Below are positions 29,528 to 37,009 of a DNA stretch of 64,000 bases, piece by piece. The first letter of the stretch is position 1. Every line of letters begins with the position of its first letter. The notes under the pieces are model-generated. The model did not search any database. It saw nothing but the letters and a program-made list of their open reading frames with translations, and was not told where the DNA came from. Source of the stretch: Betaproteobacteria bacterium (GTDB lineage Bacteria > Pseudomonadota > Gammaproteobacteria > Burkholderiales > Casimicrobiaceae); contig JADKKQ010000016.1 of NCBI GenBank assembly GCA_016720425.1, positions 1-64,000 of the forward strand, written 5' to 3'. The translations under genes were made by a program, and so were the position numbers.

Positions 29528-30649
29528 CTACGGCGACTCGGCGAAGCGGACGGCGTTGAGCCCCGCCGTCGAGCGGCCGGCGGTGCCCTTGTTCGCCATG
29601 AACTGCCGGACCATCTCGAGTGCCGACCGGGTCGGCGGCGGCAGGTCGACGTCGGTGCCGTCGCGCGGGGTCGTGCGCTCGCCCCAGCGGATGAGATGCG
29701 AGCACCAGGTGAGGCCGCCGCCGAAGGCCGGCGTCAGCAGCAGCGAATTCGGCGCCACGCGCCCCTCCTCGAGCGCCTCGACCAGCGCGACCGGCACCGT
29801 GGCGGCGGACATGTTGCCGTAGCGCTGGATGGTGAGGAACACCTTGTCCATCGACGCGCCGAGCTTGCGCGCGACGAATTCGATGATGCGCAGGTTCGCC
29901 TGGTGCGGCACGATGAGACCGATGTCGTCGATGCCGTGTCCGCAACGGGACAGCACGTCGGCGGACGCGTGGCTCATGCCGACGACCGCGCGCTTGAAGA
30001 TCTCCTGGCCGTCGAAATCCCACAGCGTGTCGCCGTAAGTGACCGCCCCGCTGGCGTAGGCGAGACCGGTGCCGCGCACGCGCAGCGTCTGCCGGGCATC
30101 GGCATAGCAGCCGAGCTTCTCGCCCAGCACGCCCTCGGGCCGCTCGGAGGCCTGGAGCACGACCGCGGCGGCCCCGTCGCCGAACAGCACCGCGACGTTG
30201 CGGTTGTGCCAGTCCATGAACGGCGCGATGACCTCGACCCCGACGACCAGCGCCGACTTGATCGCGCCGGTGCGGATGAGCGCGTTGGCCGTGGACAGCG
30301 AGTAGAGGAAGCTCGTGCACGCGGTGTTGACGTCCATCGCGGCGGCGTGCGTCGCGCCGAGCTTGTATTGCAGGCCGGAAGCCGTGTTGGGGATCTGCTC
30401 GTCGTTGGAGCAGCTGCCGTAGACGATGAGGTCGAGGTCGGTTGCCGCGAGTCCCGCGCAGGCCAGCGCGCGGACGCTGGCGACGTGCGACAGGTCGACG
30501 CCGCTGACGTGCGACACCCGGCGCTCGCGGATGCCGGTGCGGGTGGAGATCCACTCGTCGTCGGTGTCCATGAACGTCGCCAGGTCGGCGTTGCTCAGCA
30601 CGGCGGGCGGCATGCACTTGCCCCAGCCGGTGATGGCAGCGTAGGTCAT
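29528..30649 (-). CDS. FabH-like 3-oxoacyl-ACP synthase III family protein
   Basis: 373-aa thiolase-fold condensing enzyme. The Cys111 nucleophile is in NTACTSF, the His is in PHQANLRI and the Asn is in YGNMSAAT, so the FabH-type triad is complete. It is longer than FabH (about 320 aa), with a C-terminal tail of about 45 residues after the expected end. It is not within a fatty-acid synthesis cluster. It may start fatty-acid chains, or condense acyl groups in a special pathway. GAGGAGAG upstream fits the ATG. Confidence 0.85.
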   Translation of the reverse strand: MTYAAITGWGKCMPPAVLSNADLATFMDTDDEWISTRTGIRERRVSHVSGVDLSHVASVRALACAGLAATDLDLIVYGSCSNDEQIPNTASGLQYKLGATHAAAMDVNTACTSFLYSLSTANALIRTGAIKSALVVGVEVIAPFMDWHNRNVAVLFGDGAAAVVLQASERPEGVLGEKLGCYADARQTLRVRGTGLAYASGAVTYGDTLWDFDGQEIFKRAVVGMSHASADVLSRCGHGIDDIGLIVPHQANLRIIEFVARKLGASMDKVFLTIQRYGNMSAATVPVALVEALEEGRVAPNSLLLTPAFGGGLTWCSHLIRWGERTTPRDGTDVDLPPPTRSALEMVRQFMANKGTAGRSTAGLNAVRFAESP

Positions 30650-30734
30650 CGCGGAGCTCTCCTCGGTCGCGGCAGGCTCGCCCGCGCGACCTCGGCGCGG
30701 GCTGGTGCCGTCATTCTGGTGGGCGGGAGCGCGG

Positions 30735-30896
30735 CTACTTGCGCGGCTTGGCGCCGGACGCCGCCTTCTTGCCGGCGGTCTTGGCCGCGGTCTCTTCCTT
30801 GGACGGCTGGTCGCCGATGACGGTCTTGAGCGGGCACACGGAAAAGGCCGGGCACTTCGGGCAGCCAACGGCGATGGCGATCGGGCACAGGGTCAT
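30735..30896 (-). CDS. Tiny Cys-rich protein (53 aa)
   Basis: Reads MTLCPIAIAVGCPKCPAFSV, then CPLKTVIGDQPSKEE and a Lys/Ala-rich tail ending KPRK. Four Cys at positions 4, 12, 15 and 21 (C-x7-C-x2-C-x5-C) suggest a metal site or redox centre, followed by a basic unstructured tail. The gene is short enough to be missed by automatic calling. No strong ribosome-binding site is seen. Lies between the FabH-like gene and the DUF2784 gene, same strand. Function unknown. Confidence 0.6.
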   Translation of the reverse strand: MTLCPIAIAVGCPKCPAFSVCPLKTVIGDQPSKEETAAKTAGKKAASGAKPRK

Positions 30897-30989
30897 GGGA
30901 GGCTCGTTTGAAAGGGGAGGCGGGAGGGGCCGGAACGGCCACAGGGAGGAAATCCGCGTGCCTTAGCGTACGCCTTTCGTGCCCCTGCG

Positions 30990-31397
30990 TCATGTCGGCC
31001 CTGCCGCGCCGGGCGCGGAGACCGCGTGCCTTCGACCCCGTCGCCGGCGTGCCGCGACGATGCCGTAGACGAGGACATTGATGCCCAACACGAGCGCAGC
31101 AAGGGCCAGTTGCAGCCGGGGCGTGAGCCCGGCGGGGTAGATCAGCGGGACGAGGTAGTGCTCGACGAAGCCGCCGGCGTAGCCGTCCTGCCCGGCACGC
31201 TGGCGCCACAGGTTCTCGAGCGGCGTCAGCGGGCAGATCGTTGCCGTCGCCTCGGCGTAGATGCCCCAGGCGACCGCGGGCAGGTGCAGCCAGGCAGCGC
31301 GCGGCCGGCGCAGCGCCAGCAGCCCGCCGGCAACGACGAAGACGATGAAGCCGAGGTGCGCGACGACCAGCGCGTCGGCCAGCAGGCGATGGACCAA
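30990..31397 (-). CDS. DUF2784 membrane protein
   Basis: 135 aa with three to four membrane helices. The block CPLTPLENLWRQRAGQDGY followed by FVEHYLVPLIYP is characteristic of DUF2784. The C-terminus is an Arg-rich cytoplasmic tail. Function unknown. One of a series of small minus-strand genes. Confidence 0.88.
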   Translation of the reverse strand: MVHRLLADALVVAHLGFIVFVVAGGLLALRRPRAAWLHLPAVAWGIYAEATATICPLTPLENLWRQRAGQDGYAGGFVEHYLVPLIYPAGLTPRLQLALAALVLGINVLVYGIVAARRRRGRRHAVSAPGAAGPT

Positions 31398-31419
31398 TGC
31401 CGCCCGGGCGAGGCTGCCG

Positions 31420-31713
31420 TCAGCCCGCCGGCGGCATCCCGCCCGGAAGCGCGGCCAGCGCTCGCGCGGCGAGCGCGCCCGCCAGGCGGTTCATCGCGAT
31501 CAGCGAGAAATAGCCGGTGCGCAGCATCGCGTCCTGCCACCGGCCCAGCGCCACCAGCGGCGGGGTCAGCGCGCCCGAGCGCTCGAGAAAATCGACCGGC
31601 GCCCGGGCGAGGCTGCGGTGCGCCTCGTGCAGTGCCAGCAGCTGGATGTCGATAGCGTCGTGCAGCATGGACTGCCGGGCGGGTTGTCGCTTCGGGGCGG
31701 GGGCGGGGCTCAT
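31420..31713 (-). CDS. Small helical protein of unknown function
   Basis: 97 aa. After a basic start comes MLHDAIDIQLLALHEAHRSL and a helical part with WQDAMLRTGYFSLIAMNRLAGALAAR. A later ATG at MLHDAID is also possible. No domain recognised; the amphipathic helices give a faint resemblance to phasin-type proteins, which I do not press. Confidence 0.55.
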   Translation of the reverse strand: MSPAPAPKRQPARQSMLHDAIDIQLLALHEAHRSLARAPVDFLERSGALTPPLVALGRWQDAMLRTGYFSLIAMNRLAGALAARALAALPGGMPPAG

Positions 31714-31786
31714 GGCGTCGCCTTTCGGAGAGCTGCGGGGTCGGTTCGGCGCGGCGGTGCGGGAAATCGGGGGACGGCCCGCGCGC

Positions 31787-32170
31787 TCAGGAACCGCGCT
31801 TGAGCAGCGCCTCGAGCGCCGCGAACGGCCGATGGGTCGCGGCGGGGGTCGCCGCGGCGCCGTTGCCGCCGCCGCCCGCCGCCCGCGCCTCGGTCTCCCG
31901 GGCGTGTTCGTTGTCGTGGCAGTAGAGGCAGAGCAGCTCCCAGTTGCTGCCGTCCGGGGGGTTGTGGTCGTGATTGTGGTCGCGGTGGTGGACGGTGAGC
32001 TGGCGCACCGTGGTGTGGTCGAAGGTTCGGGCACAGCGCCCGCAGACCCAGGGATAGATCTTCAGTGCCCGTTCGCGGTAACCCTGCTCCCGCTCGTCGC
32101 GGGCGCGCCGTGCCTCGGCGACGATGCGGTCGAGGCGGGCGGGGTCGGGCGTTCCGGAGGGGCGCGGCAT
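31787..32170 (-). CDS. yajD: HNH nuclease family protein, YajD type
   Basis: 127 aa. Shows CGRCARTF, then LTVHHRDHNHDHNPPDGSNW and LLCLYCHDNEH: two Cys pairs that hold zinc and the His-rich HNH core. The Ala/Gly-rich tail is variable. The short stand-alone protein matches YajD. DNA substrate unknown. Start ATG gives MPRPSGTPD, within the usual length. Confidence 0.88.
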   Translation of the reverse strand: MPRPSGTPDPARLDRIVAEARRARDEREQGYRERALKIYPWVCGRCARTFDHTTVRQLTVHHRDHNHDHNPPDGSNWELLCLYCHDNEHARETEARAAGGGGNGAAATPAATHRPFAALEALLKRGS

Positions 32171-32231
32171 CGGGTCTCTCGTCGGCGTTTCGGCGCCTAC
32201 TCTACGCCTATCGGCAGGTCTGCGACAAAGC

Positions 32232-32645
32232 TCAGTCGACGACGCGTCCGCGCAGCGCCTTCTGCTGGCCGTGGCGTGCCTTGCTCTCGCGCCGCCGCCG
32301 CTGCGAGCCGGCGGTGGGCCGGGTGGGGCGGCGCGGAGGCGGGATCTCGGCGGCGAGCGCCAGCACCTGCTGCAGGCGCGCCAGCGCGTCGGCCCGGTTC
32401 TTTTCCAGGCTGCGGAAGCGCTGGGCCTTGATGACGATCACGCCGTCGGTGCTGATCCGCTGGTCGCCGAGCTCGCGCAGGCGCGCCTTCAGTTCCGGGG
32501 CGAGCGACGAGGTGGCGATGTCGAAACGCAGATGGACGGCGTTCGACACCTTGTTGACGTTCTGCCCCCCTGCCCCCTGCGCGCGGATGGCGGTGAACTC
32601 GACGTCGGCGAGCAGCGCCTCGGGCAGGGGCAGCGGCAGGCGCAT
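32232..32645 (-). CDS. arfB: Alternative ribosome-rescue factor ArfB (peptidyl-tRNA hydrolase)
   Basis: 137 aa. The GAGGQNVNKV motif at residues 24-33 carries the catalytic Gly-Gly-Gln of release factors. The C-terminal tail is strongly basic (RRRRESKARHGQQKALRGRV) and would enter the empty mRNA channel of a stalled ribosome. Length and both features are standard. Confidence 0.95.
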   Translation of the reverse strand: MRLPLPLPEALLADVEFTAIRAQGAGGQNVNKVSNAVHLRFDIATSSLAPELKARLRELGDQRISTDGVIVIKAQRFRSLEKNRADALARLQQVLALAAEIPPPRRPTRPTAGSQRRRRESKARHGQQKALRGRVVD

Positions 32646-32736
32646 CGGATCAGCGGGGGACGGCCGACCGGCGCGATGCCGGCCCCGGCGGTGCCGCCGG
32701 CCGCCGACCCGGCACGAGCGAAAGACCCTCAGCCTC

Positions 32737-32910
32737 TCAGGCCGACGGCTCGGCGGTGGCGTCGGTGGCGGCGGCAGCTTCGGTGACTTCGGTTCCTTCG
32801 GCCGCCGGCTCGGCAGCCCGTTCGAGCTTTTTCAGCTTCTTCTCTTCTTTCTTGCGCTTTTTTTCGAGTTCTTTCTGGCGTTTCTGGAATTCGAAGTTGG
32901 TTCTTGCCAA
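32737..32910 (-). CDS. Tiny charged protein (57 aa), TTG start
   Basis: Begins with TTG: ARTNFEFQKRQKELEKKRKK, then EEKKLKKLERAAEP and an acidic Thr/Ala/Glu-rich tail. A strong ribosome-binding site, GGAGGTG, 5 bases upstream supports it. The first half is a Lys/Glu helix encoded by unusually A-rich codons for this genome. The pattern is that of a small conserved proteobacterial protein of unknown function. It is too short for most gene finders. Next to arfB, so a ribosome-related role is possible but unproven. Confidence 0.65.
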   Translation of the reverse strand: MARTNFEFQKRQKELEKKRKKEEKKLKKLERAAEPAAEGTEVTEAAAATDATAEPSA

Positions 32911-33100
32911 AGGGGCACCTCCACGAGGGTTGGGATGGCCGCGCCGCGCGCGACCCGACGTTCCTTTTACCTCAAAAGCGCGGGCAAGGGGAGTCTCGCG
33001 CGCCGCGGCGCGCGCGGCGGTGTTGCGTGTCGCCGACAGCGCCCGTGCCCGACCCGCGGGGCTGTGCCCGCCGCCCGGCGGTGTCCCACCGGGCTGCCTT

Positions 33101-33147
33101 CGTGCCGCGCGCTCCGGTGTTCGCCCTCGGGGCGGCCCGGCGGGCTC
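33101..33147 (+). repeat. 47-bp dispersed repeat, copy A
   Basis: Matches 35076-35122 at 42 of 47 positions in the same orientation. The core TTCGCCCTCGGGGCGG contains a small palindrome, GCCCTCGGGGC. It lies in a 276-bp intergenic stretch otherwise without features. Confidence 0.7.
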
Positions 33148-33186
33148 ACCCGGACTGCGGGCGCCACATCGCCGGGTGACGATCCC

Positions 33187-33654
33187 TCAGGGCGGCGCCG
33201 GCACGCAGTCGCAGGCGTCGGCACCGGAGTCGAAGATGATCCGCCAGATCCCCGGCGCCTCCTGCCGCCAGATCGACGTGAACCGCGCCACGAGCTTCCC
33301 GCGCGGATCGCGGACCGGCCCCGTACTCAATGCCAGCCGGCCCGAGTCCTGTACCTCGACGACCTCGGGTTCCCACGAAAAGGGCGCTTCCGGACGCTCG
33401 TAAAGGCGCTTCCATGCGGTCGCCACCTGCTCGCGGCCGCGCAGCGTTCGTGACCCGGAGACGAACACTGCATCCGCAGCCAGGAACCCGATGAACGTCT
33501 CGTGGTCGCGGGCCGCCATGGTGGCGGCGAAGGCGCGCTCGGTGGCGAGCACCTGCTGCCGCATGTCGTCGGCGCGCGGATCGTGGGGTGTCGCGGCACA
33601 TCCGGCAAGGAGCGCGAGGCCGGCAGCCAACAGCAGACGCGATGGGTCATTCAT
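33187..33654 (-). CDS. Lipoprotein with SnoaL/DUF4440-like domain
   Basis: 155 aa. A lipoprotein signal ending LLAGC (Cys about residue 18) is followed by a domain with ATERAFAATMAARDHETFIGF, the hallmark of the DUF4440/SnoaL fold, and a C-terminal WRQEAPGIWRIIFDSG strand. Such domains bind small hydrophobic ligands or act as simple isomerases. Location would be the periplasmic face of a membrane. Substrate unknown. Confidence 0.8.
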   Translation of the reverse strand: MNDPSRLLLAAGLALLAGCAATPHDPRADDMRQQVLATERAFAATMAARDHETFIGFLAADAVFVSGSRTLRGREQVATAWKRLYERPEAPFSWEPEVVEVQDSGRLALSTGPVRDPRGKLVARFTSIWRQEAPGIWRIIFDSGADACDCVPAPP

Positions 33655-33780
33655 GATCGAGGCACCCTTCGTGGACGGCAGGCCGCGCGCGGCGCGAGCC
33701 GGGCCCGGTCGACGATGATAGCGGGGGCGCGGGGGCGGGGAGCATTCCGTCGAACCCTCACCGCGGTGTTCGCCGGGAAT

Positions 33781-34090
33781 GCCTGGCCGGGGGAAGATGA
33801 AGCTTGACCGCTTCGGTGCACAGCGCATGGCCGGCGGCGAGGTCGACGACGTCGCCGGGAACGAGGTCGCGCGCCGGCGATGAGGATCAGGACCAGCGGG
33901 CTCGCCGGCCGGTGGCGGAACAGCAGCCACACCGCATGCTCGGGCTCCTCCGCGACGACATTGGCACCGTGGCGGGCGAGGCGGATGGCGGTTCGGCGCC
34001 GGAGAGTCCCTGCGGGCCGGCGCCCAGCGCCGCCCGGACCGTGTCGGCGGGAAGGCTCCACCCGACGTCCGCAGGAGTGGGGTTCGGCAT
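33781..34090 (-). pseudogene. Decayed remnant of a cation-transporting P-type ATPase
   Basis: Reading the minus strand from the ATG at 34090, one frame gives PADVGWSLPADTVRAALGAG, like the start of a P-type ATPase N-terminal domain. The reading must then shift frame to give RLARHGANVVAEEPEHAVWL and PASPLVLILIAGA, the continuation into the first membrane helix. It shifts again to DLVPGDVVDLAAGHALCTEA, the start of the actuator domain. The part between helix 1 and the actuator is deleted and everything after it is missing. This is a clear multi-frameshift relic; it explains most of the gene-free gap around it. Confidence 0.65.
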
Positions 34091-34180
34091 GGCAGTCGCA
34101 GCGCCTCGGGTCCCCGGCCGCGCGACGGGAACCACTTTCGATGCTGGCGCTTCCGCTCCCTCGGCGCGAGCGGCACCGGG

Positions 34181-34594
34181 TCAGCGAGACGGCCCGGGGT
34201 CGACCCGTCCGCGCATCCGTGCGGTGACGAACGGCATCAGCAGCAGCGCGGCGAGGCCAAAGCCCATCAGGCCGCCGCGCGAGACGTCGAACTCGGCGGC
34301 GATCCGCTCCCAGCCGAAGCCGAACACGGCCCGCCCGAGGGCGATCTCGAACGCCAGCATCAGCACCACCCAGAGCGCCCCCGCGGCGAGGAGCGTCCGG
34401 GTGCGGCGCATGCCGATCCAGCCGATGGCGAGCCAGGTGACGGCGAAGATCAGCAGGCTGCCGGTGAGCACCCCGATCTGCCGGGCGACGTGATCACCGA
34501 CCTGCGGCGCGAGCCACAACGTGCGCGCGATGCCGTGCAGCGTCTCCACGGCGACGATCAGCAGCCAGACGGCCAGCGCGCGCAGCCAGGCCAT
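34181..34594 (-). CDS. Small membrane protein of unknown function
   Basis: 137 aa with four predicted membrane helices. Begins MAWLRALAVWLLIVAVETLHG and ends with a short basic tail. The motif GRAVFGFGWERIAAEFDVSRGG between helices 3 and 4 looks conserved. No family named. It ends 5 bases before the downstream-lying deaminase gene begins its own stop, so the two may be co-transcribed. Confidence 0.65.
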   Translation of the reverse strand: MAWLRALAVWLLIVAVETLHGIARTLWLAPQVGDHVARQIGVLTGSLLIFAVTWLAIGWIGMRRTRTLLAAGALWVVLMLAFEIALGRAVFGFGWERIAAEFDVSRGGLMGFGLAALLLMPFVTARMRGRVDPGPSR

Positions 34595-34599
34595 CCGTC

Positions 34600-35064
34600 T
34601 CAGCGCGAACCGGGAACGCCGGCATCGGTGGCCGCGCTGCCGTAGTACATCCGCGCGATGCGCGCCGCCTGCGCCGCGGCCTCGCACTGCGGACAGGCGC
34701 GGGAGGTGCCGTAGAGCACGCATCCGGAGAGGTCGAGCGTGCCGGCACGGCGTTGCGCGTCGCGGATCGCCTGCCGCTCGGCGTGCGCGGTCGGGTCGGC
34801 ATCGGTGACGACCGCGCTGACGCCTTCCCCGACGATGCGCCCCCCCTTGACGACCACCGCACCGTAGGGCTGGTCGCCGCGGGCGATGGCGAGCTGGCGC
34901 AGCGCCTCGGCGCGCGCCGCGAACGCCGCCGAACCGGGGATGCGGGGCTGCGCAATCTCGGGCCATCCTGGGCTCGCGTCGACGCGGGCGAACACGCCGC
35001 AGGTCGCCAAAACCCCGAGCCGCCGCAGTGCGGCCCGGCGGCAGGCATCGGTTGCGGCACTCAC
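34600..35064 (-). CDS. Cytidine/guanine deaminase-like zinc protein with N-terminal signal-like segment
   Basis: 154 aa. Zinc-deaminase motifs: AHAERQAI (His and catalytic Glu) and CPQCEAA. These place it in the cytidine deaminase-like superfamily, nearer the guanine deaminase/TadA group than Cdd. The N-terminus CRRAALRRLGVLATCGVFARVDA resembles an export signal with paired Arg, which is unusual for a nucleoside deaminase. The GTG start is preferred because upstream codons come from the 47-bp repeat copy B. Confidence 0.75.
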   Translation of the reverse strand: MSAATDACRRAALRRLGVLATCGVFARVDASPGWPEIAQPRIPGSAAFAARAEALRQLAIARGDQPYGAVVVKGGRIVGEGVSAVVTDADPTAHAERQAIRDAQRRAGTLDLSGCVLYGTSRACPQCEAAAQAARIARMYYGSAATDAGVPGSR

Positions 35065-35075
35065 TGGAGCACCTG

Positions 35076-35122
35076 CGTGCTGCGCACTCCGGGGTTCGCC
35101 CTCGGGGCGGTCCGTCGGGCTC
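35076..35122 (+). repeat. 47-bp dispersed repeat, copy B
   Basis: Second copy of the element at 33101-33147, five mismatches, same orientation, 2 kb away. It lies directly upstream of the deaminase start and so may alter that gene's control region. Confidence 0.7.
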
Positions 35123-35161
35123 GGGCCCCGGCGCAATGGCGGCACCGTCGACCTCGGCTTC

Positions 35162-35881
35162 TCAGGCGGCGCAGGAGCGCAGAATGCCGGCCAGATCGGC
35201 CGGCGCGCTGACCATCGGGTCGTGGCCGGTCGCGAGTTCGACGACGCGCCAGCCGGGGTCGCGGCGCACGCGTTCGCGCATGACGGCGATCGTTGCCAGC
35301 GCGGGACTCGTGCAGTCGATGAACGTGCGCGGCACTTGCGCGAGGCGTGCGGCGTCGAAGTGCAGCGGATCGCGGTAGACGGCGAAGGGGTGCGGCGTCT
35401 GCCGCCGGTTCACCCACGCGCGATCGGCGCCCTCCAGGCCGAAGACGCCGGCGTCTGGCGGCGGCAGCGCGAGGCCGCCGGTCGCGCTCGCCGCCTGCAC
35501 GCGGGCCGCGACGATCTCCGCCGCGTGCTGGCTGGACCAGCTCTCCCCGGGGTAAGGCGTCACTGCGTCGACGTAGACGAGGTGGGTCAGCGGCGTCGGC
35601 GACGACCGGAGCAGGGCGTCGGCGGCGCCGGTGATCACCATTCCGGCGTAGCTGTGCCCGACCAGAACGACATCGGTGAGCTCTTCGCAGGCGACCACGG
35701 CGAGCACGTCGTCGATGTGCGTTTGCAACCGGATGCGGTCGTCGAGGAGGTGCGCGCGGTCGCCCACGCCGGTCAGCGTGACCGCGTGCGCGCCGTGGCC
35801 GGTCGCGCGCAGCAGCGGCAGCACGCGTTGCCAGCACCAGGCACCGTGCCAGGCTCCGGGCACGAGAACGAACTGACTCAT
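35162..35881 (-). CDS. Alpha/beta hydrolase, salicylate-esterase/EstC-like
   Basis: 239 aa. Begins FVLVPGAWHGAWCWQRVLP, the oxyanion strand of this esterase group. Nucleophile in VGHSYAGMV near residue 80, and the catalytic His in ATGHDPM near the C-terminus. Soluble, no signal. The group includes esterases of plant-type small esters and pyrethroid hydrolases; the actual substrate is unknown. Confidence 0.88.
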   Translation of the reverse strand: MSQFVLVPGAWHGAWCWQRVLPLLRATGHGAHAVTLTGVGDRAHLLDDRIRLQTHIDDVLAVVACEELTDVVLVGHSYAGMVITGAADALLRSSPTPLTHLVYVDAVTPYPGESWSSQHAAEIVAARVQAASATGGLALPPPDAGVFGLEGADRAWVNRRQTPHPFAVYRDPLHFDAARLAQVPRTFIDCTSPALATIAVMRERVRRDPGWRVVELATGHDPMVSAPADLAGILRSCAA

Positions 35882-35932
35882 CGCGGCTCTCCTCGGTTGG
35901 CGGCGGCGGCGACGGCGCCGCGATGCTGCAGA

Positions 35933-36952
35933 TTACACCGCATGATCGATGCAGATCTTGCCGAATTGAGCACCGGTCGCCAGCCGGGCGAGCGCCGCCT
36001 TCAGGTCGGCGAACGCGAAGACCTGGTCGATGACCGGCCGCAGCCGGTGCTGCTCGACCGCGCGCAGCATCGCCTCGAAGCCGTCGCGATGGCCGACGGT
36101 CACGCCCTGCAGGCGCACCTGCCGCGTGATGGCGAGGCCGAGCGCCGCGTTCATCGTGCCGCCGGAGAGCACGCCGATCAGCGAGATGACGCCGCCCGGA
36201 CGGATGGCGCGCAGCGACTGCGGCAGCGTCTGCTCGCCGCCGAGCTCGACGATGTGGTCGTAGCCGCGCCCGTCGGTGAGCGCGCGCGCCGCGCTCGCCC
36301 ACTCCGGCAGGGCGATGCGGTCGATGGTCGCATCGGCGCCCAGCGCGCGCACCCGGGCCGCCCGTTCATCGCTCGAGGTGAGCACGGTGACGTGCGCACC
36401 GGCGAGTTTCGCGAACTGCAGCGCGAACAGCGCGACGCCGCCGGCACCCTGCACCAGCACCCGATCGCCCGGGCGCAGCGTCGACAGCCCGGCCAGCGCA
36501 TTCCACGCGGTCAGCGCCGCGCAGGGCAGCGTCGCGGCCTCGACGTCGGCGAGGTGCCCGGGGACGCGGACCACCCCCTCCTCGGGCAGGCACATGGTGT
36601 CGACCATCGTGCCGTCGAGCGGACCGCCGAGCGATCGCGTCAGCCGCCGCAGCGTGGGCTCGCCGCCGATCCAGCCCTGGAAGAAGCACGGGCAGACGCG
36701 GTCGCCGACGCCGACCCGCGTGACGCCGGCGCCGATCTCGACCACGTCTCCGACGCCGTCGGACACCGGAATCAGCGGCAGCGTCCCGGTGTAGCCACCA
36801 TAGCCGCGTTTCGGAACCACGAGGTCGCGATAGTTGAGCGCGGATGCGCGCATGCGCAGCAGCACTTCGCCGGGCCCGGGTCGCGGCTCGGGCCGCGTCA
36901 CCGCACGCAGGTGCTCGAGTCCCCAGTCGCCTTCGATGGCAAAGGCGCGCAT
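35933..36952 (-). CDS. Zinc-independent medium-chain dehydrogenase/quinone-reductase type
   Basis: 339 aa. MDR fold with the substrate domain SALNYRDLVVPKRGYG and the NAD(P) loop VQGAGGVALFALQFAK near residue 170. The structural zinc Cys cluster of classical alcohol dehydrogenases is absent. It probably reduces or oxidises a carbonyl or alkene with NADPH. Adjacent hydrolase and TPR-like genes give no further hint. Confidence 0.87.
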   Translation of the reverse strand: MRAFAIEGDWGLEHLRAVTRPEPRPGPGEVLLRMRASALNYRDLVVPKRGYGGYTGTLPLIPVSDGVGDVVEIGAGVTRVGVGDRVCPCFFQGWIGGEPTLRRLTRSLGGPLDGTMVDTMCLPEEGVVRVPGHLADVEAATLPCAALTAWNALAGLSTLRPGDRVLVQGAGGVALFALQFAKLAGAHVTVLTSSDERAARVRALGADATIDRIALPEWASAARALTDGRGYDHIVELGGEQTLPQSLRAIRPGGVISLIGVLSGGTMNAALGLAITRQVRLQGVTVGHRDGFEAMLRAVEQHRLRPVIDQVFAFADLKAALARLATGAQFGKICIDHAV

Positions 36953-37009
36953 CCCCTGTTTGCTTCTGTCCGGGTTCGTGGTGGCCGAAGGGCTCGCGTC
37001 GCGTCGTGG

